Positions 40,949 to 49,861 of a DNA stretch of 64,000 nucleotides are shown one piece after another. Origin of the DNA: Prochlorococcus sp. AG-436-K22 (GTDB lineage Bacteria; Cyanobacteriota; Cyanobacteriia; PCC-6307; Cyanobiaceae); NCBI GenBank assembly GCA_003212555.1, contig QCPK01000004.1:1-64000 (forward strand). Reading direction: 5' to 3'. Position 1 is the stretch's first letter. Every line of letters begins with the position of its first letter. The translations under genes were made by a program, and so were the position numbers. The notes under the pieces are model-generated. The model worked only from the letters and a program-made list of their open reading frames with translations. It was not told the origin of the DNA and did no database searches.

Positions 40949-40978
40949 AGTGTACACTTATAGTCAAGGATACTATCC
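40949..40978. promoter_or_regulatory. Two palindromes between divergent genes (candidate operator)
   Basis: AGTGTACACT (40949-40958) and GGATACTATCC (40968-40978), 29-58 nt upstream of the RHH start codon. Confidence 0.4.
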
Positions 40979-41116
40979 TCTACTATGCTGATTTCGAGAT
41001 CAATTGTCTTTGCAGCTTCTATGCAGAATATTTGATTGATTTCTTCTCATTGCATTTATTCCTTTCTTGCCAACTCTTTGTTTTTGGCAGCTCCTCACAA
41101 GCAAACAGTACTTTCA

Positions 41117-41473
41117 ATGACTAAAAAGCCAACTCTCCCTTCAGCACCTCGACCTCAGAGATCCAACTTAATTGAGAATCATTCGAGAAGAAAGGTTCAA
41201 AGAAATAAGCCTAGAAGAGGTAAAGAAAATAGTGATGTATTAGTTTCAGCTGTTATTAGTTCTTACATGCTTACGCATTTGCATCATGTATTACAAAAAG
41301 CTGAATTTTCAGCTACTAATGATGGAAGAATGGTGCAAGCAGATAATTTTGCGCAATTAAGGAAGGTTTTATGCATGGATGCTAGAAGCATGAATGATGC
41401 ATCTGCATTAGGAGTTAAAGAAGTCGATTCAGGAAAATTTCATGATTCACATTTTGGTCCAAAAGTTGCGTAA
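41117..41473 (+). CDS. Conserved hypothetical protein
   Basis: MTKKPTLPSAPRPQRSNLIENHSRRK... ATG at 41117 within ORF 41036-41473. Confidence 0.65.
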   Translation: MTKKPTLPSAPRPQRSNLIENHSRRKVQRNKPRRGKENSDVLVSAVISSYMLTHLHHVLQKAEFSATNDGRMVQADNFAQLRKVLCMDARSMNDASALGVKEVDSGKFHDSHFGPKVA

Positions 41474-41506
41474 TTGAATAGGCTTGAGTTAGTTGTAAAT
41501 TTTCTA

Positions 41507-41737
41507 ATGAGCAGCAACGCTGCAGAGCTCTATCAACGTATTGAGTCAGATCCTTCTTGTACCAGAGCACTTTTTCGTCAGGCTCTTCAGAACCCTCAAG
41601 GTGCTTTAAAGGCTATTTCTGAAATTGGAGATGACCTTGGATTACCTGTTACCACTGAAGAAGTGAAGGAGTATCTTTCTAAGCTAGATGACAACGAGAC
41701 CAAACAATGGTTTATCAAGGCTAGAGGGGGTCTTTGA
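41507..41737 (+). CDS. Nif11-like domain small protein ending in RGGL
   Basis: MSSNAAELYQRIESDPSCTRALFRQALQNPQGALKAISEIGDDLGLPVTTEEVKEYLSKLDDNETKQWFIKARGGL; ATG at 41507 preferred over TTG 41474. Confidence 0.55.
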   Translation: MSSNAAELYQRIESDPSCTRALFRQALQNPQGALKAISEIGDDLGLPVTTEEVKEYLSKLDDNETKQWFIKARGGL

Positions 41738-41903
41738 TATTTTCCTGATTTTTAAAAATCACACTTTCTAATTCAGGAACTTTTTCTGTTCCTCTTCTTC
41801 TGTCGTATCCCCCTCCGCCTGCCAAGGTCCAGAAAAACCAATAACTTGGTATAGCTAAACCTGCAGCTAGAATCAAAGCTGTGATTTGTTCCAGTCTCAC
41901 CAT
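41721..41903 (-). CDS. Small membrane protein, 60 aa
   Basis: MVRLEQITALILAAGLAIPSYWFFWTLAGGGGYDRRRG; one TM plus Gly-rich cytoplasmic segment. Confidence 0.55.
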   Translation of the reverse strand: MVRLEQITALILAAGLAIPSYWFFWTLAGGGGYDRRRGTEKVPELESVIFKNQENIKDPL

Positions 41904-41991
41904 TATTTAAGATCCGGAATCTTAAAAGTTTAGTATTTAAAGTCTCCATCCGAGAGCAGTTTAAATCTATGTATACGAGGATTTTTCTTAA

Positions 41992-43707
41992 GTGATTAGA
42001 CTTGAACGAGTTAGCAAAATCTACCCTACAGCCGAAGTACTTAAGGAAATTACTTGGGAAGTTAGAGCTGGCCAACGTATAGGTCTTGTTGGAGTTAATG
42101 GAGCAGGGAAATCAACTCAATTGAGGATTCTTGCGGGTTTAGAAGAGGTTACTACTGGGGAAGTTGTGTTAGAAGGACAGCCTCGTATAGCTTATTTGCA
42201 GCAAGAGTTTGATGTTGATGTAAAAAGGACTGTTAGAGAAGAGATGTTTCAGGCATTTGCTGATGCTGCCCTCGTTCTTTATCAGATAAGAGATATAGAG
42301 AAGAGAATGCAATCAGATAGGGCTCATTCAGATGCTACTTATCTTGATGACTTAATCAAAAAATTAGGTAATTTTCAGATTAAATTTGAATCATTACATG
42401 GTTATGAGCTTGAAGCTAAAATTGATAAATTGCTCGCACAAATAGGATTCACTGCAATTGAAGGTGATCAATTAGTTGGTGATTTTTCCGGTGGCTGGCA
42501 AATGCGGATTGCATTAGGTAAAATTCTTCTTCAGGATCCTGACCTTCTTTTACTAGATGAACCAACCAATCATTTAGATGTAGAGACTATTGAATGGTTA
42601 GAGAAATATTTATTAAGTAAAGCTTCTTCAATGGTAATAATTAGCCATGATAGAAGTTTTCTGGATAAGATATGTACACATATAGTTAGTACTGAAAGAG
42701 GTATTTCTAGGTTATATTTAGGGAATTATACTTCTTACCTAGCGCAGAAGGAACTAGAAGTAGAGTCTCTTCAATCAGCATTTGAACGTCAGCAAAAAGA
42801 GTTATCATCTCAACAAGATTATATTGATAGATTTAGAGCTAGTGCCACTAGAAGCACTCAAGCAAAAAGTCGAGAGAAACTCCTAAGTAAGATAGAAAGA
42901 ATAGAATCACCTCTTGCAGAATTAAGTAAACCTAGTTTTAGTTTTCCCGATGCACCTAGATCAGGAAAGAAGGTTGCAAAATTAAAAGATGTAACCCATA
43001 CCTATGGCGATAAAATCATATTTTTAGGAGCAAATTTGGAAATTGAACCAGGAGATCATATTGCAATTTTAGGGCCTAATGGAGCAGGTAAATCTACTTT
43101 ACTACGTTTGCTCATGGGAATTGAAAAACCTGAGGATGGTTCTGCTGAATTAGGACAGCATAATGTTATTCCAAGTTACTTTGAGCAAAATCAATCTGAA
43201 GCATTGCAATTAAATAAGACTGCTTTAGAGACTTTATTTGAGGCTGTTCCTGATTGGTCTCAAACTAAGGTGAGATCTCTCTTAGGTAGTCTTGGTTTTA
43301 GTAATGATTCTGTTTTCAAGCAAGTCGCTGATTTAAGTGGAGGGGAAAAAGCACGGATTGCATTAGCTTTAATAATTGTCCAACCCTGTAATTTGATGCT
43401 TCTTGATGAACCAACAAATCACTTAGATATACCTGCTAAAGAGATGTTAGAAGTTGCTATTCGAAACTATAAAGGTTCATTAGTTGTAGTTTCCCATGAT
43501 CGCTACTTCATATCAAAGATTGCTAATAGGATTTTAGAAATTAAAGATGGACAGTTATTCCTATATAGAGGTAATTATCAATATTATAAGGAGAAAAAAA
43601 TAGATGAGTTAAGGAAGTCAGAAGAAATCCTTCTTAAAGCTGAAAAAGAGGCAAAACGTATCGCTAAGCAAAAATTACAGAGGAAGAAAAAATCTAACAA
43701 GAAGTAA
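41992..43707 (+). CDS. ABC-F family ATPase (Uup-like, duplicated ATPase)
   Basis: GVNGAGKSTQLRILAG, LLLDEPTNHLDVETIEWLE, GPNGAGKSTLLRLLMG, LSGGEKARIALALI, C-terminal basic helix. Confidence 0.93.
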   Translation: MIRLERVSKIYPTAEVLKEITWEVRAGQRIGLVGVNGAGKSTQLRILAGLEEVTTGEVVLEGQPRIAYLQQEFDVDVKRTVREEMFQAFADAALVLYQIRDIEKRMQSDRAHSDATYLDDLIKKLGNFQIKFESLHGYELEAKIDKLLAQIGFTAIEGDQLVGDFSGGWQMRIALGKILLQDPDLLLLDEPTNHLDVETIEWLEKYLLSKASSMVIISHDRSFLDKICTHIVSTERGISRLYLGNYTSYLAQKELEVESLQSAFERQQKELSSQQDYIDRFRASATRSTQAKSREKLLSKIERIESPLAELSKPSFSFPDAPRSGKKVAKLKDVTHTYGDKIIFLGANLEIEPGDHIAILGPNGAGKSTLLRLLMGIEKPEDGSAELGQHNVIPSYFEQNQSEALQLNKTALETLFEAVPDWSQTKVRSLLGSLGFSNDSVFKQVADLSGGEKARIALALIIVQPCNLMLLDEPTNHLDIPAKEMLEVAIRNYKGSLVVVSHDRYFISKIANRILEIKDGQLFLYRGNYQYYKEKKIDELRKSEEILLKAEKEAKRIAKQKLQRKKKSNKK

Positions 43708-43743
43708 ACATATCATTACTCTGATTATTTTAATTTACAATTA

Positions 43744-44922
43744 TTATAGCTTAAAACTTCTAATATCTACAGGTTTGACAGTAATAATCCTCCTTGCATT
43801 GTTCCTTAATATGATAAATTTCATTGCTTTATCTACTCCATTCATATTAATAGAATCTACTACATCTTTAGGATCTCTAATCTCTATTTTGTTTATTTTA
43901 ACTATAATATCTTTCACTTTAAAGCCTTGTTTGTCTGCTGGACCTCCAGGTACAATATATTCAATAGTGGCACCATAGTTAATCTTTTCTGTCTTTGCTC
44001 CTGCACGTGATAAGTGAACACCAATCATTGGATGAATAGCTTGACCTTTATCTACTAATTGATTTGCAATTTCAATTGCTTTGTTGATCGGAATTGCAAA
44101 CCCAAGTCCTGCGCCTGGACCCGATCGAACAAGCGTGTTGATTCCAATGACTTCTCCATTAGAGTTAAGTAAGGGGCCTCCAGAATTACCAGGATTAATC
44201 GCAGCATCAGTTTGTATTAGATTCAGCCTTTTATCTGATATGCCAAGTTGAGAGACATTTCGATTTAAATTGCTAATAATTCCTAGAGTGACTGTTTTTT
44301 CCAATCCATATGGATTCCCAACTGCAATAGCCCAATCTCCAACAATGATTTTGTTTGAATCTCCTAGGAAGGCTTGTGGCCATGGACCTTTTCCTTCAAG
44401 TCTTATAACTGCTAAGTCAGTTAGAGAGTCTTGGCCCACTACCTTTCCAACAACGCGTTTGCCATTTGATAGTCCAACTAACATTTGATCTGTTTCTTCT
44501 ACAACATGTGCATTTGTGATCACAAGGCCTTTTGAAGAAAAAATCACACCACTACCTTGGCGTTTTTCAATAGTTGATCGAGGAGATTGAATATTAGGGA
44601 TTCCAAAGAAGCGTTCGAAGTATGGATCTATTAAGAAACTCCTAGGAAGATTATCGCTGTTATTATTTGTGACCCTTTTCTCTGTTTCTATAGTTACTAC
44701 AGCTGGGCCACTTTTCTCTAAGGCTCTAGCAACAAAGGATTTTCTTTTATATGTTTTAGTTTCTATGTCTTGGAGATCTGTGGGTAAATTTTCTGAAGCT
44801 GATGATTGGACTACAAATGGTATTCCGCTCATTAATAGACTCATACCAAAGGAATATATATAGACCCCTTTAAAAATTTTCAATATAGGTTTTGATTTTA
44901 ATAGTTTCAGCATAAGAATCAA
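43744..44922 (-). CDS. HtrA/DegQ-type trypsin-like serine protease with PDZ domain
   Basis: GSGVIFSSKGLVITNAHVVEE, DLAVIRLEG, QTDAAINPGNSGGPLLNSNGEVIGINT, C-terminal PDZ. Confidence 0.95.
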   Translation of the reverse strand: MILMLKLLKSKPILKIFKGVYIYSFGMSLLMSGIPFVVQSSASENLPTDLQDIETKTYKRKSFVARALEKSGPAVVTIETEKRVTNNNSDNLPRSFLIDPYFERFFGIPNIQSPRSTIEKRQGSGVIFSSKGLVITNAHVVEETDQMLVGLSNGKRVVGKVVGQDSLTDLAVIRLEGKGPWPQAFLGDSNKIIVGDWAIAVGNPYGLEKTVTLGIISNLNRNVSQLGISDKRLNLIQTDAAINPGNSGGPLLNSNGEVIGINTLVRSGPGAGLGFAIPINKAIEIANQLVDKGQAIHPMIGVHLSRAGAKTEKINYGATIEYIVPGGPADKQGFKVKDIIVKINKIEIRDPKDVVDSINMNGVDKAMKFIILRNNARRIITVKPVDIRSFKL

Positions 44923-45179
44923 AATCTATTGAATTTGCACTGTATTTATACCTAGAGTATTGTATTGACTAGTATCCAAAGTGGCATATTGATTTAGTCT
45001 TTTATTAAGCATAAGTAGCTTTATTTTATGTAAGTTTAAATTAGAATAGCTTTATATTAATCTTTTACCTAAGGACATTTTTTTCTATTGAATCCGCTAA
45101 GCAGCATTCAATCACACCTGCAAGGTTTCCCTCAAGATGAGTCATCACCTTTAAACTAATTTTCTATGCCTATAAACTG

Positions 45180-45455
45180 ATGCTTGGTGCTGCTTTTCCA
45201 TTTTTATACTCTCTGATCTTACTTTTGCTTCTTTGGCAAGCATTTCGTGTAATGTCTAAGGGTTTTTTAGCTGCTAATGACCTGCAAAAACATAGGAATC
45301 ATTTGACTCAAGACCGTACTGGGAAATTTACTGTTCACCCAGAATTAATTGATAAAAAAGGCAAGATCACTGATGAAGATCTTTTAACTGTGCGTTTTTC
45401 TAATGATTTGGATCCTCCTAAGCCAACAGAGTCTTCTTCTGAAGAGAAGATGTGA
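45180..45455 (+). CDS. DUF2973-type small membrane protein
   Basis: LLLLLWQAFRVMSKGFLA...LTQDRTGKFTVHPELIDKKGKITDEDLLTVRF. Confidence 0.7.
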   Translation: MLGAAFPFLYSLILLLLLWQAFRVMSKGFLAANDLQKHRNHLTQDRTGKFTVHPELIDKKGKITDEDLLTVRFSNDLDPPKPTESSSEEKM

Positions 45456-45502
45456 GATTCTTAAGTGAACCAAGCATTTATTAAATTTTAAAAGGAGGTT
45501 AA

Positions 45503-45889
45503 TTGGTGGAGCAAAGAACACGAGTGGTTGTTGCTGTGATCAAATCTTTGAGGCTCCCTCCAAGGTTTAGATTAAGAGTTCTTAAGGAAGATCCTGTTCG
45601 TCTTGAGCTTAGTCTTACTCCTGCTTATGGAAAAGATCCTATTCAAGTTGGTTTAGTTGAGTCTTTAGATTTAGTCGCTCGCAGAGATAGAGAAGGAAGG
45701 ATCCCTAAGGATCTTCAAGGTACCTGGGATTGGACTGTTCGCCATGGCAAGGTAAGTACTGGCGGGTGGAATCCTTATTTAAAGGAGGCTCTTCAGACAA
45801 TGTTTGAAACTGGCCTGCCTGCGATCATTTATGAAGAGTTAACAGGAGATGATTATCACCCAGTGGATGGAACAAAGCATGTTAGATAA
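45503..45889 (+). CDS. Conserved cyanobacterial hypothetical protein
   Basis: Strong AGGAGG at 45492-45498 upstream; compact soluble ORF. Confidence 0.7.
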   Translation: MVEQRTRVVVAVIKSLRLPPRFRLRVLKEDPVRLELSLTPAYGKDPIQVGLVESLDLVARRDREGRIPKDLQGTWDWTVRHGKVSTGGWNPYLKEALQTMFETGLPAIIYEELTGDDYHPVDGTKHVR

Positions 45890-45964
45890 TTCTTTCAATC
45901 CTCTTATGAGCAAATGAGTAACTTTTTTTCTTGTAATTCTATAGAATTAGTTTACTTTAAATAA

Positions 45965-46120
45965 ATGACTATGGCACCTGAAGATATTGAGCCTCGTTAT
46001 GGATTTGTAAATTATGCGGAAATTTGGAATGGTCGTTTGGCCATGCTTGGGATTGTTATTGGTTTGAGTACTGAGTTATTGACTGGACAAGGAATTCTCG
46101 GCCAAATTGGATTTGGTTAA
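45965..46120 (+). CDS. High light-inducible protein (HLIP), 51 aa
   Basis: MTMAPEDIEPRYGFVNYAEIWNGRLAMLGIVIGLSTELLTGQGILGQIGFG; absent from supplied ORF track. Confidence 0.92.
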   Translation: MTMAPEDIEPRYGFVNYAEIWNGRLAMLGIVIGLSTELLTGQGILGQIGFG

Positions 46121-46152
46121 TTAAAAATTTTTTAGAGTTTTAAAGAGAGATT

Positions 46153-47307
46153 TTGAACACAGAGACACTTCCAAGTTTTACTGTTGGAGAGCTGAACCAT
46201 TCAATAGGGAATCTTCTTTCAAGAGGCTTTGCGCCACGTTTTTTATTGCATGCATCTGTCTCTAAGGCTCAATTGAAAAATGGTCATATGTGGATGACTT
46301 TGACAGATGGAGAAGCAAATATTTCAGGAGTTATTTGGTCTTCTTATTTGCAGAAACTAAATTTTCGCCCTACTCAAGAAGATGGTGTTGAAATAATAGG
46401 TAAATTAAATTTTTGGGAAAATAGGGCAAATTTAGTTGTTCAAGTTATTGATATTAGACCTACACTTTCAACAGTTTTAAGACAGTTTGAAATTGTTCGA
46501 AATTTGTTGGTTGTAGAAGGATTGATAGATGAGAAAAGAAGGCGTACTTTACCTAAGTTCCCAAGCAATATTGCTGTTTTGACTAGTGTCCCAAGCTCTG
46601 CATATGCAGATATGTTGAGGACAGCAAAAGAGCGCTGGCCTCTTGCAAAGCTTTTGATTTTCCCTATTCCTGTTCAAGGTGATGTATCACACAAAATTCA
46701 GATTGTTTTAAGTTACCTTTCGAAGCATTGTTCTCAATTTGAAGTGCAAGCAATTGTTCTTGCAAGGGGAGGAGGGAGTCGTGAAGACTTACGAGTTTTT
46801 GATGATGAAGCTCTCTGCCGACAATTAGCAGGTTTCCCTGTGCCTGTCGTAACGGGGCTTGGACATGAAGATGATTTAACAGTGGCAGATCTTGTTGCAG
46901 ATCATAGAGCTGCAACTCCCACAGCAGCAATAGTGGACTTATTGCCAAGTATCGTTATTGCTAGGGATCATTGCTTACAATTACGGCAAAGATGCAAGGA
47001 TTACTTTCATTGGAGCTTTCAGAATAAACGTAACACTATTCACCAATTAAGAAAAGAATTAAGGCTTGCTTCGCCTTTAAGGATACTTAAGAGGCAAAAG
47101 AACTTTTTATCACAGCGTAGGCAATTGCTTGAAGTGTTGTCTCCTTTAGCTTTTCTTAATAAAGGCTTTTGTATAGTGCATGATTCTAAAAATAAGCCTA
47201 TTAGTACAATTAAAGATATCCAAATAGATGATAATTTGGTGATACAATTTAATGATGGAAATGTCGAGTCAATTGTTAGATTTATTAGTCATCAGAAATA
47301 CGAATAA
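46153..47307 (+). CDS. xseA: Exodeoxyribonuclease VII large subunit
   Basis: N-terminal OB fold, IVLARGGGSREDLRVFDDEALCR, PVVTGLGHEDDLTVADLVADHRAATPTAA. Confidence 0.96.
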   Translation: MNTETLPSFTVGELNHSIGNLLSRGFAPRFLLHASVSKAQLKNGHMWMTLTDGEANISGVIWSSYLQKLNFRPTQEDGVEIIGKLNFWENRANLVVQVIDIRPTLSTVLRQFEIVRNLLVVEGLIDEKRRRTLPKFPSNIAVLTSVPSSAYADMLRTAKERWPLAKLLIFPIPVQGDVSHKIQIVLSYLSKHCSQFEVQAIVLARGGGSREDLRVFDDEALCRQLAGFPVPVVTGLGHEDDLTVADLVADHRAATPTAAIVDLLPSIVIARDHCLQLRQRCKDYFHWSFQNKRNTIHQLRKELRLASPLRILKRQKNFLSQRRQLLEVLSPLAFLNKGFCIVHDSKNKPISTIKDIQIDDNLVIQFNDGNVESIVRFISHQKYE

Positions 47308-47615
47308 TGTCTAAACCTAAAAAAACACAGTATGAACATTCCTTATCTCATAAGAGAAAACAGTCGTTAGATAAAGATAAATTAATCATTCAGGAATTAT
47401 CTGAACATGTTTCTGAATTGTCTTATGAGGAATCATTAGAAAAATTAAATACTTTATTAAGCAAGCTTCAGAATGAATCACTCCATGTAGATGATTTGAA
47501 AATAAGCTATCTTAAAGCAACTTTATACCTGGAGCATTGTGAGAATTTATTAAATAAGATTGAAGAAGAAGTGCTTCAAATAGAAATTGATGAATCTTCT
47601 CTAAAAGATACCTAA
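47307..47615 (+). CDS. xseB: Exodeoxyribonuclease VII small subunit
   Basis: LSYEESLEKLNTLLSKLQNESLHVDDL..., start overlaps xseA stop. Confidence 0.88.
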   Translation: MSKPKKTQYEHSLSHKRKQSLDKDKLIIQELSEHVSELSYEESLEKLNTLLSKLQNESLHVDDLKISYLKATLYLEHCENLLNKIEEEVLQIEIDESSLKDT

Positions 47616-47619
47616 CGAA

Positions 47620-47949
47620 TTAGTCAGTTTCTTCTGCACTAATATCTATTGTTGCTGAACTCGCAGGTATATTAAATTCCGAATTATCTTCATCTGACTT
47701 TTGAATTGAGCCACAAATTGGACATACTGTTGATTCCGAAAAATAATTTGCCCCACAATTTCCGCAGCTTTGAATATTTGCCTTTATCTTCTTCCAACTT
47801 AACCAAATAACTCCACTAATTAATATAGTAGCAAGAAATATAATGACCACTATCCCACTGGCCATATCTATAAAGAATCTTCCAGCAGAGGTTGGTAAAA
47901 GAAAAATGAATATAATACTTAGCCAGATAAATGTTGAGGTTTTGCTCAT
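47620..47949 (-). CDS. Two-TM protein with C-terminal zinc ribbon
   Basis: CGNCGANYFSESTVCPICGS. Confidence 0.65.
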   Translation of the reverse strand: MSKTSTFIWLSIIFIFLLPTSAGRFFIDMASGIVVIIFLATILISGVIWLSWKKIKANIQSCGNCGANYFSESTVCPICGSIQKSDEDNSEFNIPASSATIDISAEETD

Positions 47950-48887
47950 TTTCTTATTGAGATCAGCTTTTGTTTATTACTTTGATTAATAACCTCACTA
48001 ACTAAACTAATACTCCAGCATTGTCCAAAATAAATAATTAAACCAATTAACCAAATCCAAAGAGTTAAAATTAAAACCCCGCTAATAATTCCATATGCTT
48101 GAAAGCGTGAACCTAGAGAAAGAATGGTTCTAGTCACTGCCGAGTTCAGTAGTGTTAATAAAGTACCAATCATTATTGATCCAGGTATAAGAGGTCTCAT
48201 AGGCACCCTGCGTCTTGGTACTAATGCTTGAAGTAAAAATGCCATTATGCTAAACCCAATTAAGGGCAAGATTATTTGCCCTGCTTCAATCAATGGTATT
48301 TTAGATAAAGTGTCAGCTAATTTAGGACTAGCATATTTGAGCTCTGTCCAAACCCCACTAGGAATCATTCTCAGATAGGAACTAATCTCATCAAGAACCA
48401 TTAATACTCCTACTAATAAGATAACGAGAAAAGCTTCAACCCTATTGCGAATTAGTCTGAAAGCTTGCATTCGCAATGGTATTGGACTCGTTTTTAAAGG
48501 CAACGCATCTTCCCAGAGTCTATCTGCTCCTCGCTGTAGAGTTAAATATGCATTACCTGCAGTGATAATTAGAAATATTGCACCAAGAAGACCTGCACCA
48601 AATCCTTGATTAACCAGTTTTACGAGTGTTGTTTCTACTAGCCCAACCACTGAGGGAGGTAATACTTGTGCTGCTAAGCCAATAATTTGTTGATCTAAAC
48701 CTTGCTGTTTTCCTAGGAACCAAGAGGCTGAAGATAGTGAAATGATTAATATTGGAAAGAAAGACTGTAATGTGTAATAGGCAAAAGCAGCACTGAGATC
48801 AACACAGTCACAACGATTCCACCTTTGAGAGGCTTGCCATAAACTTTTAAGAAACCATTTGATGTGTCTTTTCCAGTTAATTACCAC
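47946..48887 (-). CDS. YihY/BrkB family membrane protein
   Basis: CDCVDLSAAFAYYTLQSFFPILI ... FQAYGIISGVLILTLWIWLIGLIIYFG. Confidence 0.9.
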   Translation of the reverse strand: MVINWKRHIKWFLKSLWQASQRWNRCDCVDLSAAFAYYTLQSFFPILIISLSSASWFLGKQQGLDQQIIGLAAQVLPPSVVGLVETTLVKLVNQGFGAGLLGAIFLIITAGNAYLTLQRGADRLWEDALPLKTSPIPLRMQAFRLIRNRVEAFLVILLVGVLMVLDEISSYLRMIPSGVWTELKYASPKLADTLSKIPLIEAGQIILPLIGFSIMAFLLQALVPRRRVPMRPLIPGSIMIGTLLTLLNSAVTRTILSLGSRFQAYGIISGVLILTLWIWLIGLIIYFGQCWSISLVSEVINQSNKQKLISIRK

Positions 48888-49024
48888 TCTTGTTTAGTAT
48901 CAGATTCTTTAATCTTAGTCTAAATAAGGGTAAATGATTACTATAAAGGTCTTAACTCATATTCTTAAAAGTAGTAAATCTATTTCCAAATTACTTTGTC
49001 GTAAAAGATTGCTAATTAAACTAT

Positions 49025-49861
49025 TTACTTCATTAATATTTCTCCCCATGGAATAAGTCTTTCTAATCCATGTTTTGAACTAGCTGCTATTAATGGAAAA
49101 TTAACTGAACTAAGATCTTCACCTTTCTTAAGATTATTGGGGTCAATATCTAGCCAGTTTATATAACAACCTATTTCTAATAATATTAACCATGCAGCTG
49201 CTATATCCCATATTTTTGGAGTAGACTCTAGAGCTCCAAAAGTTTGACCAGTGGCCACACTAGTCATGTTTAAGCTAGATACCCCTAGTAGCCTTATCTT
49301 CCCAGGGAATCGTTTATTAGGCTGCTTTTGTAAAACACTTATTGATCGACTGCAAACTGAAACACAATCACTTCTGGAACTAATTGACCTTTCTTTTCTT
49401 TTTTTGCTATTAATCCATACTCCTTTATTTTTTATTGCAATGATTCTTTTTTTAAGTGGAGGTATATCCAAAATAGCTGTTTCAGGTTTTCCATCTACAA
49501 AACGAGCTATGGAGATTGCCCAATAAGGTATTCCAGCGGCAAAATTTGTAGTTCCATCTAGAGGATCCACGACCCAATAGGCATTTGTAGAAGGTATTAT
49601 TTTACATCCTTCTTCACTCAAAACACCTTCTTGATCATTAGTGATTCTTGAGATTCCTTTAACAATATGTTCATCACTCCAGCGATCACAGCTTGTTATT
49701 AAGCTTCCATCAGCTTTTAGCTCAGAATTGATTTGACCAAAATCTTTTAATTGTCGCTCAGCTACTTCATTGACTAAATTGTGCAATGAATCATATTGTT
49801 CATTATTAAGTTCCATGCTTAGATCTTTACCCATAATATTAACTAGGAAAGCCCCATGCAA
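49025..49861 (-). CDS. Inositol monophosphatase family protein (SuhB-like)
   Basis: DGSLITSCDRWSDEHI, GVLSEEG, YWVVDPLDGTTNFAAGIPYWAIS, WDIAAAWLIL; likely start at M of MELNNEQYD. Confidence 0.92.
   Translation of the reverse strand: MHGAFLVNIMGKDLSMELNNEQYDSLHNLVNEVAERQLKDFGQINSELKADGSLITSCDRWSDEHIVKGISRITNDQEGVLSEEGCKIIPSTNAYWVVDPLDGTTNFAAGIPYWAISIARFVDGKPETAILDIPPLKKRIIAIKNKGVWINSKKRKERSISSRSDCVSVCSRSISVLQKQPNKRFPGKIRLLGVSSLNMTSVATGQTFGALESTPKIWDIAAAWLILLEIGCYINWLDIDPNNLKKGEDLSSVNFPLIAASSKHGLERLIPWGEILMK

Noticed and set aside
41083-41096. GCTCCTCACAAG resembling the Yfr1 sRNA core ACUCCUCACAC
   Set aside because: Only partial match, no flanking hairpins recognised, and Yfr1 is known from a different locus.
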